Assembly: GCA_029851415.1 (NCBI GenBank)
Contig: CM056743.1
Span: forward strand, 120,124,305 to 120,188,304
Length of the DNA stretch: 64,000 nt
Direction of reading: 5' to 3'
From: Eretmocerus hayati
Taxonomy: Eukaryota; Arthropoda; Insecta; Hymenoptera; Aphelinidae
Both the position numbers and the translations under genes were made by a program. The notes under the pieces were generated by a model that saw nothing but the letters and a program-made list of their open reading frames with translations, had not been told where the DNA came from and made no database searches. Below, one piece after another: positions 46,186-56,690 of the stretch. Numbering within the stretch: position 1 is the first letter of the stretch; each line of letters opens with the position of its first letter.

Positions 46186-46896
46186 AATTTGTTTGACAAA
46201 GCGATACGTAGGAGAGAGTGGGGTGAATTAGGACAGGTTTTGCAGTGGGGTTATTTGACGACACTTGGGGATAGGCGCGATACGAGACAGAAAAATCTGT
46301 CCAAATTCGCCCGCATTTGGGGGCACTTTAGGACAGTTTGGGGCAAATTAGGACAGCTATTCAGATCGAGATACACGGCAATATTCTCCGCTCATTTGAG
46401 TCGCATTTTCCCACCAAAACACGTGGTAACAACCCTGGATCGAGAGGGAAACTTGCCCGTGACCTCTACATCCTCCCATAGCCTCAGCAAGCGAGTCATT
46501 TTTATGTCAATTGGGAACATTATTGAAATAGGCCCTTCATTGGTGCACTATCGTTTTTAACCATGAGCAATCGGCTCCCAGCTTCTATAGACTCTTATAA
46601 GAGCCAATTTTCTTCCGCTTTCCTTTGTATTGAAAGTATCCATACTCCCCCTTAGTCAACAATTGAAATGATAGCGTGCGCCAATCAGCTTAACATCAGC
46701 GAGTGCGAAAGTAAAATGCGTAAAACGAGCACTATCTTCGAACGCGTAGAAAACGACTTCTCAGCTCAAATCCGACTCCTATGATCGTCATTGGACATCG
46801 TTACTCCACTTTTTCACCCATTTTCTATCACCCAAATCACCCTCAACCAACCGCGCTTCGAAAAACTTGACAAATACATACGCGCCTCGATACGGG
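46186..46896. other. Intergenic, with TTAGGACAG words
   Basis: Around 46220-46350 the word TTAGGACAG occurs three times (46229, 46331, 46349), in contexts such as GGGGTGAATTAGGACAG and GGGGCAAATTAGGACAG. This may be the subterminal part of a decayed element. No gene recognised. Confidence 0.35.
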
Positions 46897-47375
46897 CAAT
46901 AGGCATCTTGCATTTTTTTGAAGAAAGGTTTGGCAAATTCGAGCAAGTTGAGATAGATAGGGTGCAATTGGAAAAAAAATCCCCAAAAATCTTTTTTATC
47001 TCGCGCAAATTGTTTGAAAGTCTGATGACTTGCGCTCTGTGACGTCACTCCGACAAAGTAGTCGACTGTCGCTATTGTATGACGTCTTGTAATTTCTTTG
47101 ATCCCTCCAGGAAAAGGTTTGGCAAATTCGAGCAAATCGAGACAAGTATTGTGGAATTCGGGGAAAAATCCCGAAGATTTTCTTTGTCTTGCGCAAATTG
47201 TTTGACAGTAGGATGACTTGCGCCGTGTGACACAATCGTCTGACTTTCAAACAATTTGCGCAAGTTGTAAACAGTTTTTGGGAATTTCTTCCTAATTGCA
47301 CCTTACTCATCTCGATTTGCTCAAATTTGCCAAACCTATTTTTCGGGGGGTCAAAAAAAATGCAAGATGCCTATT
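46897..47375. mobile_element. Palindromic MITE, TAGGCATCTTGCA family, copy 2
   Basis: Ends AATAGGCATCTTGCA and TGCAAGATGCCTATT. Inner words GGCAAATTCGAGCAA and TGTGACGTCAC are shared with copy 1 at 8277-8760, in the same order and at a similar length. Confidence 0.8.
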
Positions 47376-47829
47376 ATCCACGAAAAACATGGACAGACAA
47401 TCCGTCGACCGATTTTTGATGGGATTTAGCAATGTCCTAATATGCGCCCCGTCCACCTTGTTCTCAAATGCCCCCAAGCGTTCTTTTCGCAAAACTGCGA
47501 TTCCTAGCCTCCAACCTCGCCGGTTCAGGCACGATGGCTGAAAATCTTCGTTTTGTGACCTAGTTTTCGACGCCCAAACGGCGATATTGTTCGTCCACTT
47601 TTGCAGAAGTACTCTCTTGAATTTTCAAAAGAAACTACGTGAGACCCTCGCAAAGCACCTCTTGCCCGCGTGGACCCCCACAGTATCGTTTCAGGAGGTC
47701 TAACCACAATGAAAACCATTGCTCCCGCATAGCGCCCCAGGGAGGAGGACAACATACGGATGTAGATTCGAGTTATCGGCTACTGTTACACATGGATTAG
47801 GTGTATTTGGGTATCTCAAGATATACCTC
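47376..47829. other. Intergenic, no recognised feature
   Basis: About 450 bp with only short frames. Confidence 0.35.
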
Positions 47830-47993
47830 AGCTCTCTCTTAACCTTTCCGAGTGAACCCCCCCCCCTTTGTGGCAACTCCGAAAAGAGTGAGTTTCACTC
47901 TTTCGGAGTGAGAATTCCACTCGGGCCCGAGTGAATCTCACTCTTTCCGAGTTGCCACAAAAGGGGGGTTCACTCGGGAAGGTTAAGAGAGCT
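47830..47993. mobile_element. 164-bp palindromic MITE
   Basis: Ends AGCTCTCTCTTAACC and GGTTAAGAGAGCT; arms share TTTGTGGCAACTC and GAGTGAA(C)n, with a C-run at the left and a shorter G-run at the right. Centre ACTCGGGCCCGAGT is itself a perfect palindrome. Confidence 0.8.
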
Positions 47994-48413
47994 AATTAGT
48001 GCTGTGCAAGCGGTTTCGCTGCAAAGCCGTCTTCAAAATGTCGGATGGCCGGGCGAGCTGATTGTTCGGTTTTGAGTCTCAAAGTAGTGGATTATGTATT
48101 ATTTGAAGTATTACAAATTGGAATGCATAGCTACATAGTTGTTTTCGACTCTGTATATACATCGTGATGAATTTACAAGTCGAAGTCGGATTACCTACAG
48201 GGGACGGAATGGACAATTCAACCCTTTAGCAAGCGGTACAAAATACGGGGAAGCTGTGATCTGCTCAAAAACTATCAACATGGTCGCGCATAAATAGAAT
48301 ACACCCCAGAAAATCGTTACAATGCACATTCCAAGTTGTGGAAGCTTGGGGCAACATGGAAGATCCCACTTTCGGCGAAATCACTCATGTACACTCTAAG
48401 GAGTACGTCTATC
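47994..48413. other. Intergenic, no recognised feature
   Basis: About 420 bp without gene or repeat signs. Confidence 0.35.
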
Positions 48414-49500
48414 TAGAGATCATTACACCGGCACACAAAAAAAGCAAAAATATCTGTACTTTTGACCCGACCTACTTTCCTTCGTGTAATTTGGAACGCT
48501 GGATCCGAATCCGAGGTCGGTTAGGCCTGTTCCTATCTTGATTTCGAGGAAATCATTGAAATAGTGTAGAATAGCATCACAATTTGTATCAATAAATATC
48601 AATCTACATATTTTGGACTGAAAACCCGTCCTTGGCGCTTCTTGCTGGATACGAATAGTCAGAGTTATGATTCCCTCATATCCAAGATGGGGGTTCCAAA
48701 AATGGCGGAAGGGAAATCCCCAAACTTTGCTCAGAGTAGCTCCAATTACTCTCCTCGAGGGTTTTCGGGGCCACTCACCACGAATATGATGTCAAAATCA
48801 TGATTTTGTCTAATGTAGGTGGTAGATCTAAAATGGCAGAACGAGATCCCCTGAAAACTGCTCATTTTAGCTCAGAACACTCTTCTCGAGGGTTTTCGAG
48901 GCCGCTGCACACGAGAAAAGGATCAGAAAGATTAATTTCCCAAATCCAAGACGGCAGATCAAAATGACGGACGGGGAACTCCCAAGAACTGGTGGCTTTG
49001 GACCTTGAAACTTTTCTCAAGGGTGTTATGGGTTGCTGATATAATTCCAAAGAGAGAATGGATTTTCTTACGGGGACTTCGTCGAATATGCATGTATTCG
49101 TGATCAGCGACCCCGAATACCGCCGAGAAAAGTTTTTGGAGCTAAATTGAGCAGTTTTCGGGAATCTCCATCCCGCCAATTACGAACCGCCATCTTGGAT
49201 TCGAGGGAATCATAACTCTAACTGCGTATTCGTATTCAGCAACCCCAAAAATCACCAAGGACAGGTTTTGAACCCAAAATATGTAGATTGATATTTATTG
49301 ATCCAAGTTGTGACGCTATTCTATTCTACACTATTTCCACGAGTTCCACGTGATTTTCACGATTTCCTCGAAATCAAAATAAGAATGGGCCTATCTCGAC
49401 CTCGGATTCGGTTTCAGCGTGCCAAAATACGTAAAGTACAGTAGGTCTGGTCAAAAGTACTCATACTTTCTCTTTTTCTACGAGCCGGTGATATACTCTA
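48414..49500. mobile_element. 1.1 kb palindromic element
   Basis: Inverted arms with moderate divergence around a centre near 48950: left ATTACACCGGCACAC and CTGTACTTTTGACCCGACC match the right end GGTCTGGTCAAAAGTACTC and CGAGCCGGTGAT. Inner pairs include TAAATATCAATCTACATATT with its complement. The centre has recurring phrases (CGAGGGTTTTCGxGGCC, CAAGATGG). No transposase. Confidence 0.75.
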
Positions 49501-49555
49501 ACTTTATTCAGTAGCGTATTGTGATTATTACCCAGAGGTGCTCACGCCCATGGAG

Positions 49556-49770
49556 TACACTCACCGGACATAAATTCTATGCAAATCTGAAAGAGCTTTT
49601 TTGTCCCTCAGCTGCTGCTCAGAATCTTGAGATTCGATACCAATTTTGAAGGTATGACGATAAAATTACGATCATAAAGACCCCACAAACGGTCTGATTC
49701 GGATTGAAACAGCAGCCCAGGGACAAAAAGCTTATTCAGATTTGCACAGAATTTATGTGCGGTGGGTGTA
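49556..49770. mobile_element. MITE, TACACTCACCGG family, copy 2
   Basis: Ends TACACTCACCGGACATAAAT and ATTTATGTGCGGTGGGTGTA; 215 bp, the same length as copy 1 at 18575-18789. Arms share ATGCAAATCTGAAxxAGCTTTTTTGTCCC-like sequence. Confidence 0.78.
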
Positions 49771-50014
49771 CCATATTCATTCTTCATGAGCCAAAATCGC
49801 CATCAGGTGCATGCATCTTCGTAGGGCTGAAACTATGAATATTTTGAAATCATCAATGTACTGTGTGCCGTGGAGGGGAATTCTTGCATGAGCACAAATG
49901 ATTAATTATGTGAGCGATGATCAGTTTCTTCGATGATTAATCACTTTAATCATGTTGAGACAGCATAAAAGATGTTATAAGAGAGAATGCATCACAAGAC
50001 GTATCATATAATTA

Positions 50015-50020
50015 TTTATT
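50015..50020 (-). terminator. Polyadenylation signal of the cysteine-rich gene
   Basis: AATAAA on the minus strand, 31 bases after the stop of the exon at 50185-50052. Confidence 0.55.
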
Positions 50021-50051
50021 TTCAACAGTGATTAATTGTCAAACTCGAATA

Positions 50052-50185
50052 TTAGTATGCAGGACGGTCGCTGACACAATTAGCTTGTGGGTAACAAGGT
50101 GTAGTAAAGCATTGCACTTCTTGAGGCACGCATCTCTGCCCCTCCTCGCACTGACCAGATCTCAAGCAAGGACAGTAGTTGCGCT
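50052..50185 (-). CDS. Last exon of a small secreted cysteine-rich peptide
   Basis: The exon begins after a good acceptor (pyrimidine-rich tract ending TTACAG at 50186) in phase 1 and ends at TAA 50052-50054. It encodes about 43 residues with seven cysteines: RNYCPCLRSGQCEEGQRC followed by VPQEVQCFTTPCYPQANC and VSDRPAY. A phase-1 intron just before a compact Cys-rich domain is the usual layout of small secreted insect peptides, with the signal peptide in exon 1. I could not find that first exon; a MITE lies upstream at 50308-50641. Reading straight through the acceptor also gives an open frame (NIQYLPYALIVFLCNV), so an unspliced start is a weaker alternative. A protease-inhibitor or toxin-like role is possible, but the family is not recognised. 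Confidence 0.6.
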
Positions 50186-50307
50186 CTGTAACATTGCAAA
50201 GAAAAACGATCAGTGCGTAAGGTAGGTACTGGATATTTTGTAACGTCACTGATAATGCGATGACACAAATACATTTGACGAAGAAGTATACTCTTGGCTG
50301 GTTAGGA

Positions 50308-50641
50308 CTAACAAGGGGGATCCACGACGTTTAGGTCGCCAATCACCCCCAAAATACTTTTACAGTTGCGTAACACCTAGAATGTGAAGAATCCAGAGTA
50401 ACTCCGTCAAATTGGCGTCCTGTTCAGAGCTACAAGCAACAACGTTAGTTTGGCGAGTACATCTATATACATCACTTTTTAACATGGGCCCATATGAGCA
50501 ATGCTGATCTCAGTGGCTGTATCTCCGGACCGGAGGCCCATTTGACGGAGTTACTCTAGATTCCTCATATTCTAGGTAGTACCAAACTGTTGAAAAATTT
50601 TGGGGTTGATTGGCGACCCGAACGTCGTGGATCGCCCTTAG
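50308..50641. mobile_element. 334-bp TIR MITE
   Basis: Ends CTAACAAGGGGGATCCACGA and TCGTGGATCGCCCTTAG; the arms continue with CGACGTTTAGGTCGCCAATC against GATTGGCGACCCGAACGTCG and share AGAGTAACTCCGTCAAAT with its complement. Confidence 0.78.
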
Positions 50642-50740
50642 TGAGTGATAGTGATGAAGACATTTTCATCACCCCTGCGAAATGAAAATCACAGTCCACA
50701 TGGTGCTTTGGGGAGTGGAAAGAACTCCGCCGAAAACATC

Positions 50741-51055
50741 TAAGGTAAGTGTACCCAACTTGCCCCCATATGCCGATCTCAGCAATGGGCGCTCGTTGAC
50801 CTTCCCGCAATTTTTTTTTTACGTTTGTTATGTTAGAATTTGAGAAAATACGTAGTTTTCATCGACCCCGGATCATTTCTGCGTTCTGCAGAAAATGTAA
50901 AGTGAGTTTTCCATTTTTCGTGTTTGCACGGCTAAGAAATCACCGAGGAAATCACGTTCACTAAAACCGGTGCCAATTTATTTTCATTCGACCAATCTTG
51001 ACGTACCTTAGCGCATTCGATTCCTTGTCTCGAGACCTTCAAAATTTTGGCAATC
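50741..51055. mobile_element. TIR element, TAAGGTAAGTGTACCC family, truncated copy 3
   Basis: Starts TAAGGTAAGTGTACCCAACT and follows the end region of copies 1 and 2 (CCGATCTCAGCAATGGGC, ATCGACCCCGGATCATT) for about 310 bp. No matching right end was found; the sequence changes near 51055. Confidence 0.7.
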
Positions 51056-51069
51056 AATTTTGTGAACTA

Positions 51070-51600
51070 AATTATATACATAAAATTTGTTGAGAGAATT
51101 TTTTCCTAGTCTGATCATGTTATTGAGCTGATTTTTCTTCTGGTTGGTGGCAACGAGCGAAAATTTGTGTAATAATTTATTGATTGAAGGGATGAGATTT
51201 TTAAGGAATAGAAGATTCTTGGAATCGGTACTGACAGAATTTTGCTCGTTTTGATTGGCTGTTCATTCATGTGCATACGTTTATTCATGTATTTCTTGAT
51301 ATAATCAAGGGGATAATCATTATCTCTGAGAAGAGTACGATTCTTTCGAAAATTTTCTTTGGAACTTAGAAGCTGTAGGTTTCGTATGCCAATAAGTAAT
51401 ACAAAGCTGACCAGGATTGCTTCGAATGATCTTCAAACCGAGAAAGTTCAGAGAATTGGATTTTTCAGATTCTAGGGTGAATTGTGGGTGATTATCGTAG
51501 CTAATGAGAGTCTTCGAAATATCAGGGATTGCTCTTTTGGCCGCAATGAAATGACAATCACCTACATATCTCTTACTAGGGGGACGGGGCAAGCCACCCT
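51070..51600 (-). mobile_element. Penelope-like element fragment
   Basis: Minus-strand frame from 51592: RYVGDCHFIAA (in place of the Y-x-D-D box), ISYDNHPQFTLESEKSNSLN, FLGLKIIRSNPGQLCI and YWHTKPTASKF. The order, with FTxExExxxxxxFLxxxI...KPT after the catalytic box, is that of the Penelope-like reverse transcriptase palm. The catalytic YVDD appears changed to YVGD, and no endonuclease is seen. Short fragment. Confidence 0.6.
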
Positions 51601-51704
51601 GCTCACACCGCTCGCCAACCCACGCTACCCGTGATTATTGATTTGAAGAAGTGAAGAATCAATAATCCATCTATAGCAACTCAAGAAGTGATGAAAATCT
51701 AGTC

Positions 51705-52419
51705 GATTCCATTGATGGTCCTGGAGATTGTGGGGAAACTCCTCGTGAAGGTCTCTCAAGTATGATTTTCTGTCCCAAAAAAGGATGTTCTGTCAATGGC
51801 GTGGACAGGTATCGCGTCGATTTTTCTTACCACAAGGTATGACAAGTCATAGATACTTCAGACTACCCTTGGACCTAGAAAGTATTGGAAGCATTTCCTT
51901 GGAATCTGAGGCTGATGACAAGAAATTGAGGGAAGTAGGTGTTATCATCTGGGATGAAGCATCAATGATTTCTAAAAAAAGCTTTAGAGGTGGTCGATAG
52001 AACATTCTGTGACGTTTTTTTTTCAATGACTCACCCTCTGGTCGAAGATTGGTGCTTTCAGGCGGGGATTTCAGACAAATCCTGCCAGTTTTAACTCATG
52101 GGAATAGACATTCTATAATCCAGGAAACTGTCACATCGTTAGCCTTGTGGCCATTGTTGTATGTAATGAAGCTGACTAAAAATTTGAGATCTAAGGACAC
52201 TGATTTTTCCAACATCCTTCTGGTGGAGGTGAGGGTAGAATTGATGAAGTGAAAGTGAGACCTGAGCGGAAAAGTAATGATGTACGTACAACCATATTCA
52301 AAGACATCAATGAAGATATTTCTACGAATAGAGTTGTTGTGTCATCTCATGAAGAAAATATTATAAAATTGAACAAGAAAATCTCGAAAATGTTCGATAA
52401 TCCTACATCCTCTTACTAA
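51705..52419 (+). pseudogene. PIF1-type (Helitron-like) helicase relic, part 1
   Basis: Helicase motifs in shifted frames: a damaged Walker A (DGPGDCGETPREG), then WTGIAS and SHRYFRLPLDLESI, motif II VIIWDEASM, motif III VLSGGDFRQILPVLTHGNR with LALWPLLYVMKLTKNLRS, then VVVSSHEENIIKLNKKI. This order is that of the PIF1-like helicase of Helitrons. Frameshifts and stops show it is dead. A hAT element interrupts it at 52420, and the rest follows from 55299. Confidence 0.82.
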
Positions 52420-52679
52420 CAAGGGCGGATACAGGGGGGGGCGATAGGGCGTTCGCCCCCCCCCCCAAACCACTTTTTGAAGGCTATCCGCCCCCCCCCC
52501 CCCAAAACGTATCCGAACCGAATCGTTTCCAATACTGAATTTGTTTACAATGACGCATTGATCAACAAGAACGTGTACTCAGGTTGAGAATTATGCAGTT
52601 TCGCTCGACAAATTGAATTACAGAGCTCTTTTCAAGAAGATTTAGGTTGGTGAGCGGTCACTTTTGCCAAAATAGCCAG

Positions 52680-52870
52680 TACCTGGTACACTTGAATCAG
52701 CCCAAGGCGCTCAACAACACCATGACTAAGCAATACTAGGTAGCAGTAGTCATCGTGAGTTGAGCGGATTACTTTGAGACCAGATCGTAGTATTTGCTAA
52801 CAGGTACTGAAGAATCATGGTATTGTTGAGCCTTTCAAGTCACTGGAACCATGACGAATAGCGACCATCA
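52680..52870. repeat. Imperfect hairpin inside the hAT element
   Basis: CAACAACACCATGACTAAGC pairs loosely with the region around ATCATGGTATTGTTGAGCC. Moderate divergence. Confidence 0.5.
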
Positions 52871-53019
52871 GGGAAACAGTTCGTCTATCACTAATCTGAA
52901 TCCCTAACTGCCATCTTTAGGGAATTTCCGCAAGACTGAGTACAATGAAAATATTCCCAAGTTGGTATTCGCTACCATCATCATAATCATCATTATCATT
53001 GCTGATAGCCATTTTTCGC

Positions 53020-53137
53020 ATGTGTGTGGGTGTGTGCGCGCGCGTGTGAGTGTGTGTCCACAATATATAATCTGATATATTTACACACACACACGCGCAC
53101 ACACACACACACATACGCACACATATATATATATATA
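53020..53137. repeat. GT / CA / AT microsatellite cluster
   Basis: A (GT)n stretch with CG variants, a short A/T spacer, a (CA)n stretch and then (AT)n, so the GT and CA parts can pair. It lies at the outer edge of the left hAT arm. Confidence 0.8.
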
Positions 53138-55240
53138 TGAGTGATTCTGGAGCAAGCTGGACAAAACCGTCACCAGGGGGGTCTGGGAAAAATCTGCAAA
53201 AATTTTTTTCCATTAGTACTATGTTGAAATAGTACGAAAAAATTTTTTTCAGATTTTTTCGGCCCCCCCTGTGGGCCCCAGGGCCCATGAAAGGGCCATT
53301 TTAGGCCCTTTTTTAGCCTATTCTAGGAAAATCATAGCTCCGACGCAATTCAATATTTTTCAACGTACTTGGGCGCATTTTTTTCGTCAAGACTAGTACT
53401 TTTGAAAAAAAAATTGTCCAAGGCCACTTAGTGAGCCTGACGACTTCTGCCAACTATTTATTGAGAGCAAATTTTAGCGATTTTTGGGCTTGCTTCAAAG
53501 TGATGTAGCTCCCACTAGACATGTGATAATCGACTTTTACAAGTAGTCATTTTGAAGGTCTTGAAAATACCTACAATTTGCCTACTTGTAAAAGTCAATT
53601 ATCGCACTTTTTGTTGGAGCTACAGTCGATACAAGTTGAGCTATTTACGAGAAAGTCGAAAATTCAGGACTCGATTCCAAAAATATATCTTAATTTTTTT
53701 TCACCAAACTTGGGCGAAAATGTTCTTTCAGACATCTACTTTCAGTAAAAAAAATTTGGCGGAGGTTTTTTTTTTTATTTTTTTTGCCGAGCGTTACAAA
53801 ATGCCGCATTTCGTGGTTTTAGCAAAAACAGCATCTTTGACCACGGTCACATATGCTCCCATCTGGACTGATGTGCACCAATCTGTGTGAAAGTACTCCC
53901 CAAAGGACCCCCAAGTACGTGTAAGAAGTTGCGGGGACGAGCCTCCACCCAGGAGCGAGCTGTAGGTTCTATTTACCGTGTCAAAAATAGGCATTATTTT
54001 GGCTATTCGAGCGTAAGCGACTGAGAGCATGATTTTACTCGTTCTGGCTTACAAATGAGATAATGGAGTAGAATGAGGATCCAAACATACTTTTCCGACT
54101 CAAAATGACCATCTGAACACAATTCCGAGGTCAGTTTTGCTCTAAATAGTCGTCCCTTTGTCCCTTAAGAACTTAGATTCTGTCGACGGGTCCTGACACC
54201 GTTGAGGCACTAGAAGACATTTTAGAGCTAAACTGACCTCGGAATTGTGTTTAGATGGTCATTTTGAGTCGGAAAAGTATGTTTGGATCCTCATTCTACC
54301 CCATTATCTCATTTGTAAGCCAGAACGAGTAAAATCATGCTCTCAGTCGCTTACGCTCGAATAGCCAAAATAATGCCTATTTTTGACACGGTAAATAGAA
54401 CCTACAGCTCGCTCCTGGGTGGAGGCTCGTCCCCGCAACTTCTTACACGTACTTGGGGGTACTTTGGGGAGTACTTTCATACAGATTGGTGCACATCAGT
54501 CCAGATGGGAGCATACGTGACCGTGGTCAAAGATGCTGTTTTTGCTAAAACCACGAAATGCGGCATTTTGTAACGCTCGGCAAAAAAAATAAAAAAAAAT
54601 AACCTCCGCCAAATTTTTTTTACTAAAAGAAGATGTCTGAAAGAACATTTTCGCACAAGTTTGGTGGAAAAAAATTAAGATATATTTTTGGAATCGAGTC
54701 CTGAATTTTCGACTTTTTCGTAAATAGCTCAACTTGTATCGACTGTAGCTCCAACAAAAAGTGCGATAATTGACTTTTACAAGTAGGCAAATTGTAGGTA
54801 TTTTCAAGACCTTCAAAATGACTACTTGTAAAAGTCGATTATCACATGTCTAGTGGGAGCTACATCACTTTGAAGCAAGCCCAAAAATCGCTAAAATTTG
54901 CTCTCAATAAATAGGTGGCAGAAGTCGTCAGGCTCACTAAGTGGCCTTGGACAATTTTTTTTTCAAAAGTACTAGTCTTGACGAGAAAAATGCGCCCAAG
55001 TACGTTGAAAAATATTGAATTGCGTCGGAACTATGATTTTCCTAGAATAGGCTAAAAAAGGGCCTAAAATGGCCCTTTCATGGGCCCTGGGGCCCACAGG
55101 GGGGGCCGAAAAAATCTGAAAAAATTTTTTTCGTACTATTTCAACATAGTACTAATGGAAAAAAATTTTTGCAGATTTTTCCCAGACCCCCCTGGTGACG
55201 GTTTTGTCCAGCTTGCTCCAGAATCACTCATCTATATATC
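53125..55240. repeat. Long palindrome of the hAT element
   Basis: Two arms of about 1.02 kb, nearly identical by eye, around a loop of about 70 bp (54148-54218). Pairs include GAGTGATTCTGGAGCAAGCT at the outer end and GAGGTCAGTTT(T/A)GCTCTAAA near the loop. Open frames in one arm mirror those of the other; none looks like a known protein. Confidence 0.88.
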
Positions 55241-55298
55241 GTGGGACCGCCCCCCCCCCCCCCCAAACACGAGCTCTGGATCCGCCCTTGCTTACTAA

Positions 55299-55800
55299 GC
55301 GTTTATTAATTAGGGCGACTCACAATGGTGCAAATCAAACTGAGGAGCACACTGATCTGAAATATCCAACCGAGTCTGAATAGAATTAGAAATGGTTTAA
55401 CTCCACATGAACTTGATTCGAAAGTAAATACTATTGTGGATGTTGATTCGGAATCTGATGACTCGGAATCTGAGCGTGGCAGAGAATTTGTGTAATATGA
55501 TTTGATTGAAGATTAGGAAGTTGTACAAGCATAATATTGAAGCAGAAGTTATAACTGGGGAGAATATGGAAAGAATAGTTTTCATACCACGATAACACTA
55601 ATCAAAGGTGAGTCTTTCCTGCCGTTCGTAGTTCACAGGAAACAGTTTCTTGTGGTCTGGGTATTCGCAATGACGATTAATATGTTTCAACTTCAACGTT
55701 TGGATGAGGTTGGTAATTATATGAAACGATCGCTTTTCTCCCATGGACATCTTCACGTTGCTCTTTTTCGGTGAAAAGATCCGAAGAATTCGTTCATTGA
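55299..55800 (+). pseudogene. PIF1-type (Helitron-like) helicase relic, part 2
   Basis: The continuation beyond the hAT element, in shifting frames: EEHTDLKYPTE, RIRNGLTPHELDSKVNTIV, RKLYKHNIEAEVITGENMER with VFIPR, TLIKGESFLPFVVHRKQF and FAMTINMFQLQRLDEVGNY, ending SHGHLHVALFR. These correspond to the C-terminal motifs of PIF1-like helicases (LPxHxLxLKxG, IPR...LPFxxxRxQFP, AMTINKSQGQT, HGQLYVALSR), with the KSQGQT part decayed. Confidence 0.82.
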
Positions 55801-56555
55801 AAATAGATTCGATGGTTCAGATGAGATCGAAAATGTTGTATGGGATGGAGTATCTGATATTTGATACTTTTGTCATCTATAATATGAAATTCAAGTATAT
55901 TGTTCTCAAATTTCGTTAGGATGGAGTGGAATCCGGAGTTGGGAGAGATAGTACAAGTATATAAACTGAAAAAGTAGGTAATCTTGTGGTGTTTGAATCA
56001 ACAGTTGGAGAGAAAAAGTTGGAAAAGAATACGGGAAATGCTCAGAATAATCAGAAGGATCTACAGAAATCGAGTGTTCGAATGGAATAATAGCATTGCA
56101 TGAAACAGAGAGTATTTTTTTGAGAGCTCACAGCGAATGTGAGCAATTCCCGGACTCGAGAAATTGAAGGGAATTGATATGTCGAATAACGATTATTCGA
56201 AGAATAGTCAAAATTGAAGATGAAACAACGTTAGTAATTCAGTTCACTGATATGTATCTCTATGATTAGAAATGTTGATGACATCGATATTACAGAACTA
56301 TAGTTGCGTATGTTGACGAAGTATTTGGCAAGTCTGAGTTCCAGAAGAATGGCGATGATAGTGAACTCACAGTTTTCAAATGCCTCTTGAGTGATCAAGT
56401 ATGAAGTAACATACAATGCAGTATTTACAATGATGATATGAGGGAATACATAAAAATATAAAAATGAAAGAGGTCCGTACACAATGGTTAACTTCAAACG
56501 AAATTGAGGACATATTAGGAAATTAGTAATCATATCAAATTGAGTATACGTGTAT
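55801..56555. other. Unassigned A/T-rich sequence
   Basis: No motif found. It lies between two stretches of helicase-like sequence and may be decayed parts of the same element. Confidence 0.35.
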
Positions 56556-56690
56556 AAGTAATGATGTATGGAGAACCATACTCAAAGACATGAATGGGGA
56601 TATTTCTACGAATAGAGTTGTTCTGTCATCTCATAACGAGAATATCATCGAATTGAACAAGAAAATTGCGAATACAACAAAATAAAATTT
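56556..56690 (+). pseudogene. Second copy of a helicase-relic segment
   Basis: Closely repeats the stretch at about 52275-52396 (shared words TTTCTACGAATAGAGTTGTT, GTCATCTCATxxxGAxAAT, ATTGAACAAGAAAAT). So at least two copies of this helicase-related DNA exist in the region. Confidence 0.7.

Larger units (their letters stand above)
52420..55290. mobile_element. Non-autonomous hAT element with ~1 kb inverted arms
   Basis: Left end CAAGGGCGGATAC, right end GGATCCGCCCTTG, flanked by the exact 8-bp duplication CTTACTAA (52412-52419, 55291-55298). The 8-bp duplication and the CAxGGGCGGATCC-type end are hallmarks of the hAT superfamily. Inside, 53125-54147 and 54219-55240 are long inverted arms. 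The left asymmetric part (52440-53120) has C-runs, an inner hairpin and a GT/CA stretch. There is no transposase. Joining 52419 to 55299 restores the helicase reading, which confirms the insertion. Confidence 0.9.

Noticed and set aside
52917..55298. Pairs of identical frames (starting MGPGAHRGGRKNL and MLSVAYARIAKI)
   Set aside because: They come from the two near-identical arms of the hAT palindrome and do not resemble a protein family.
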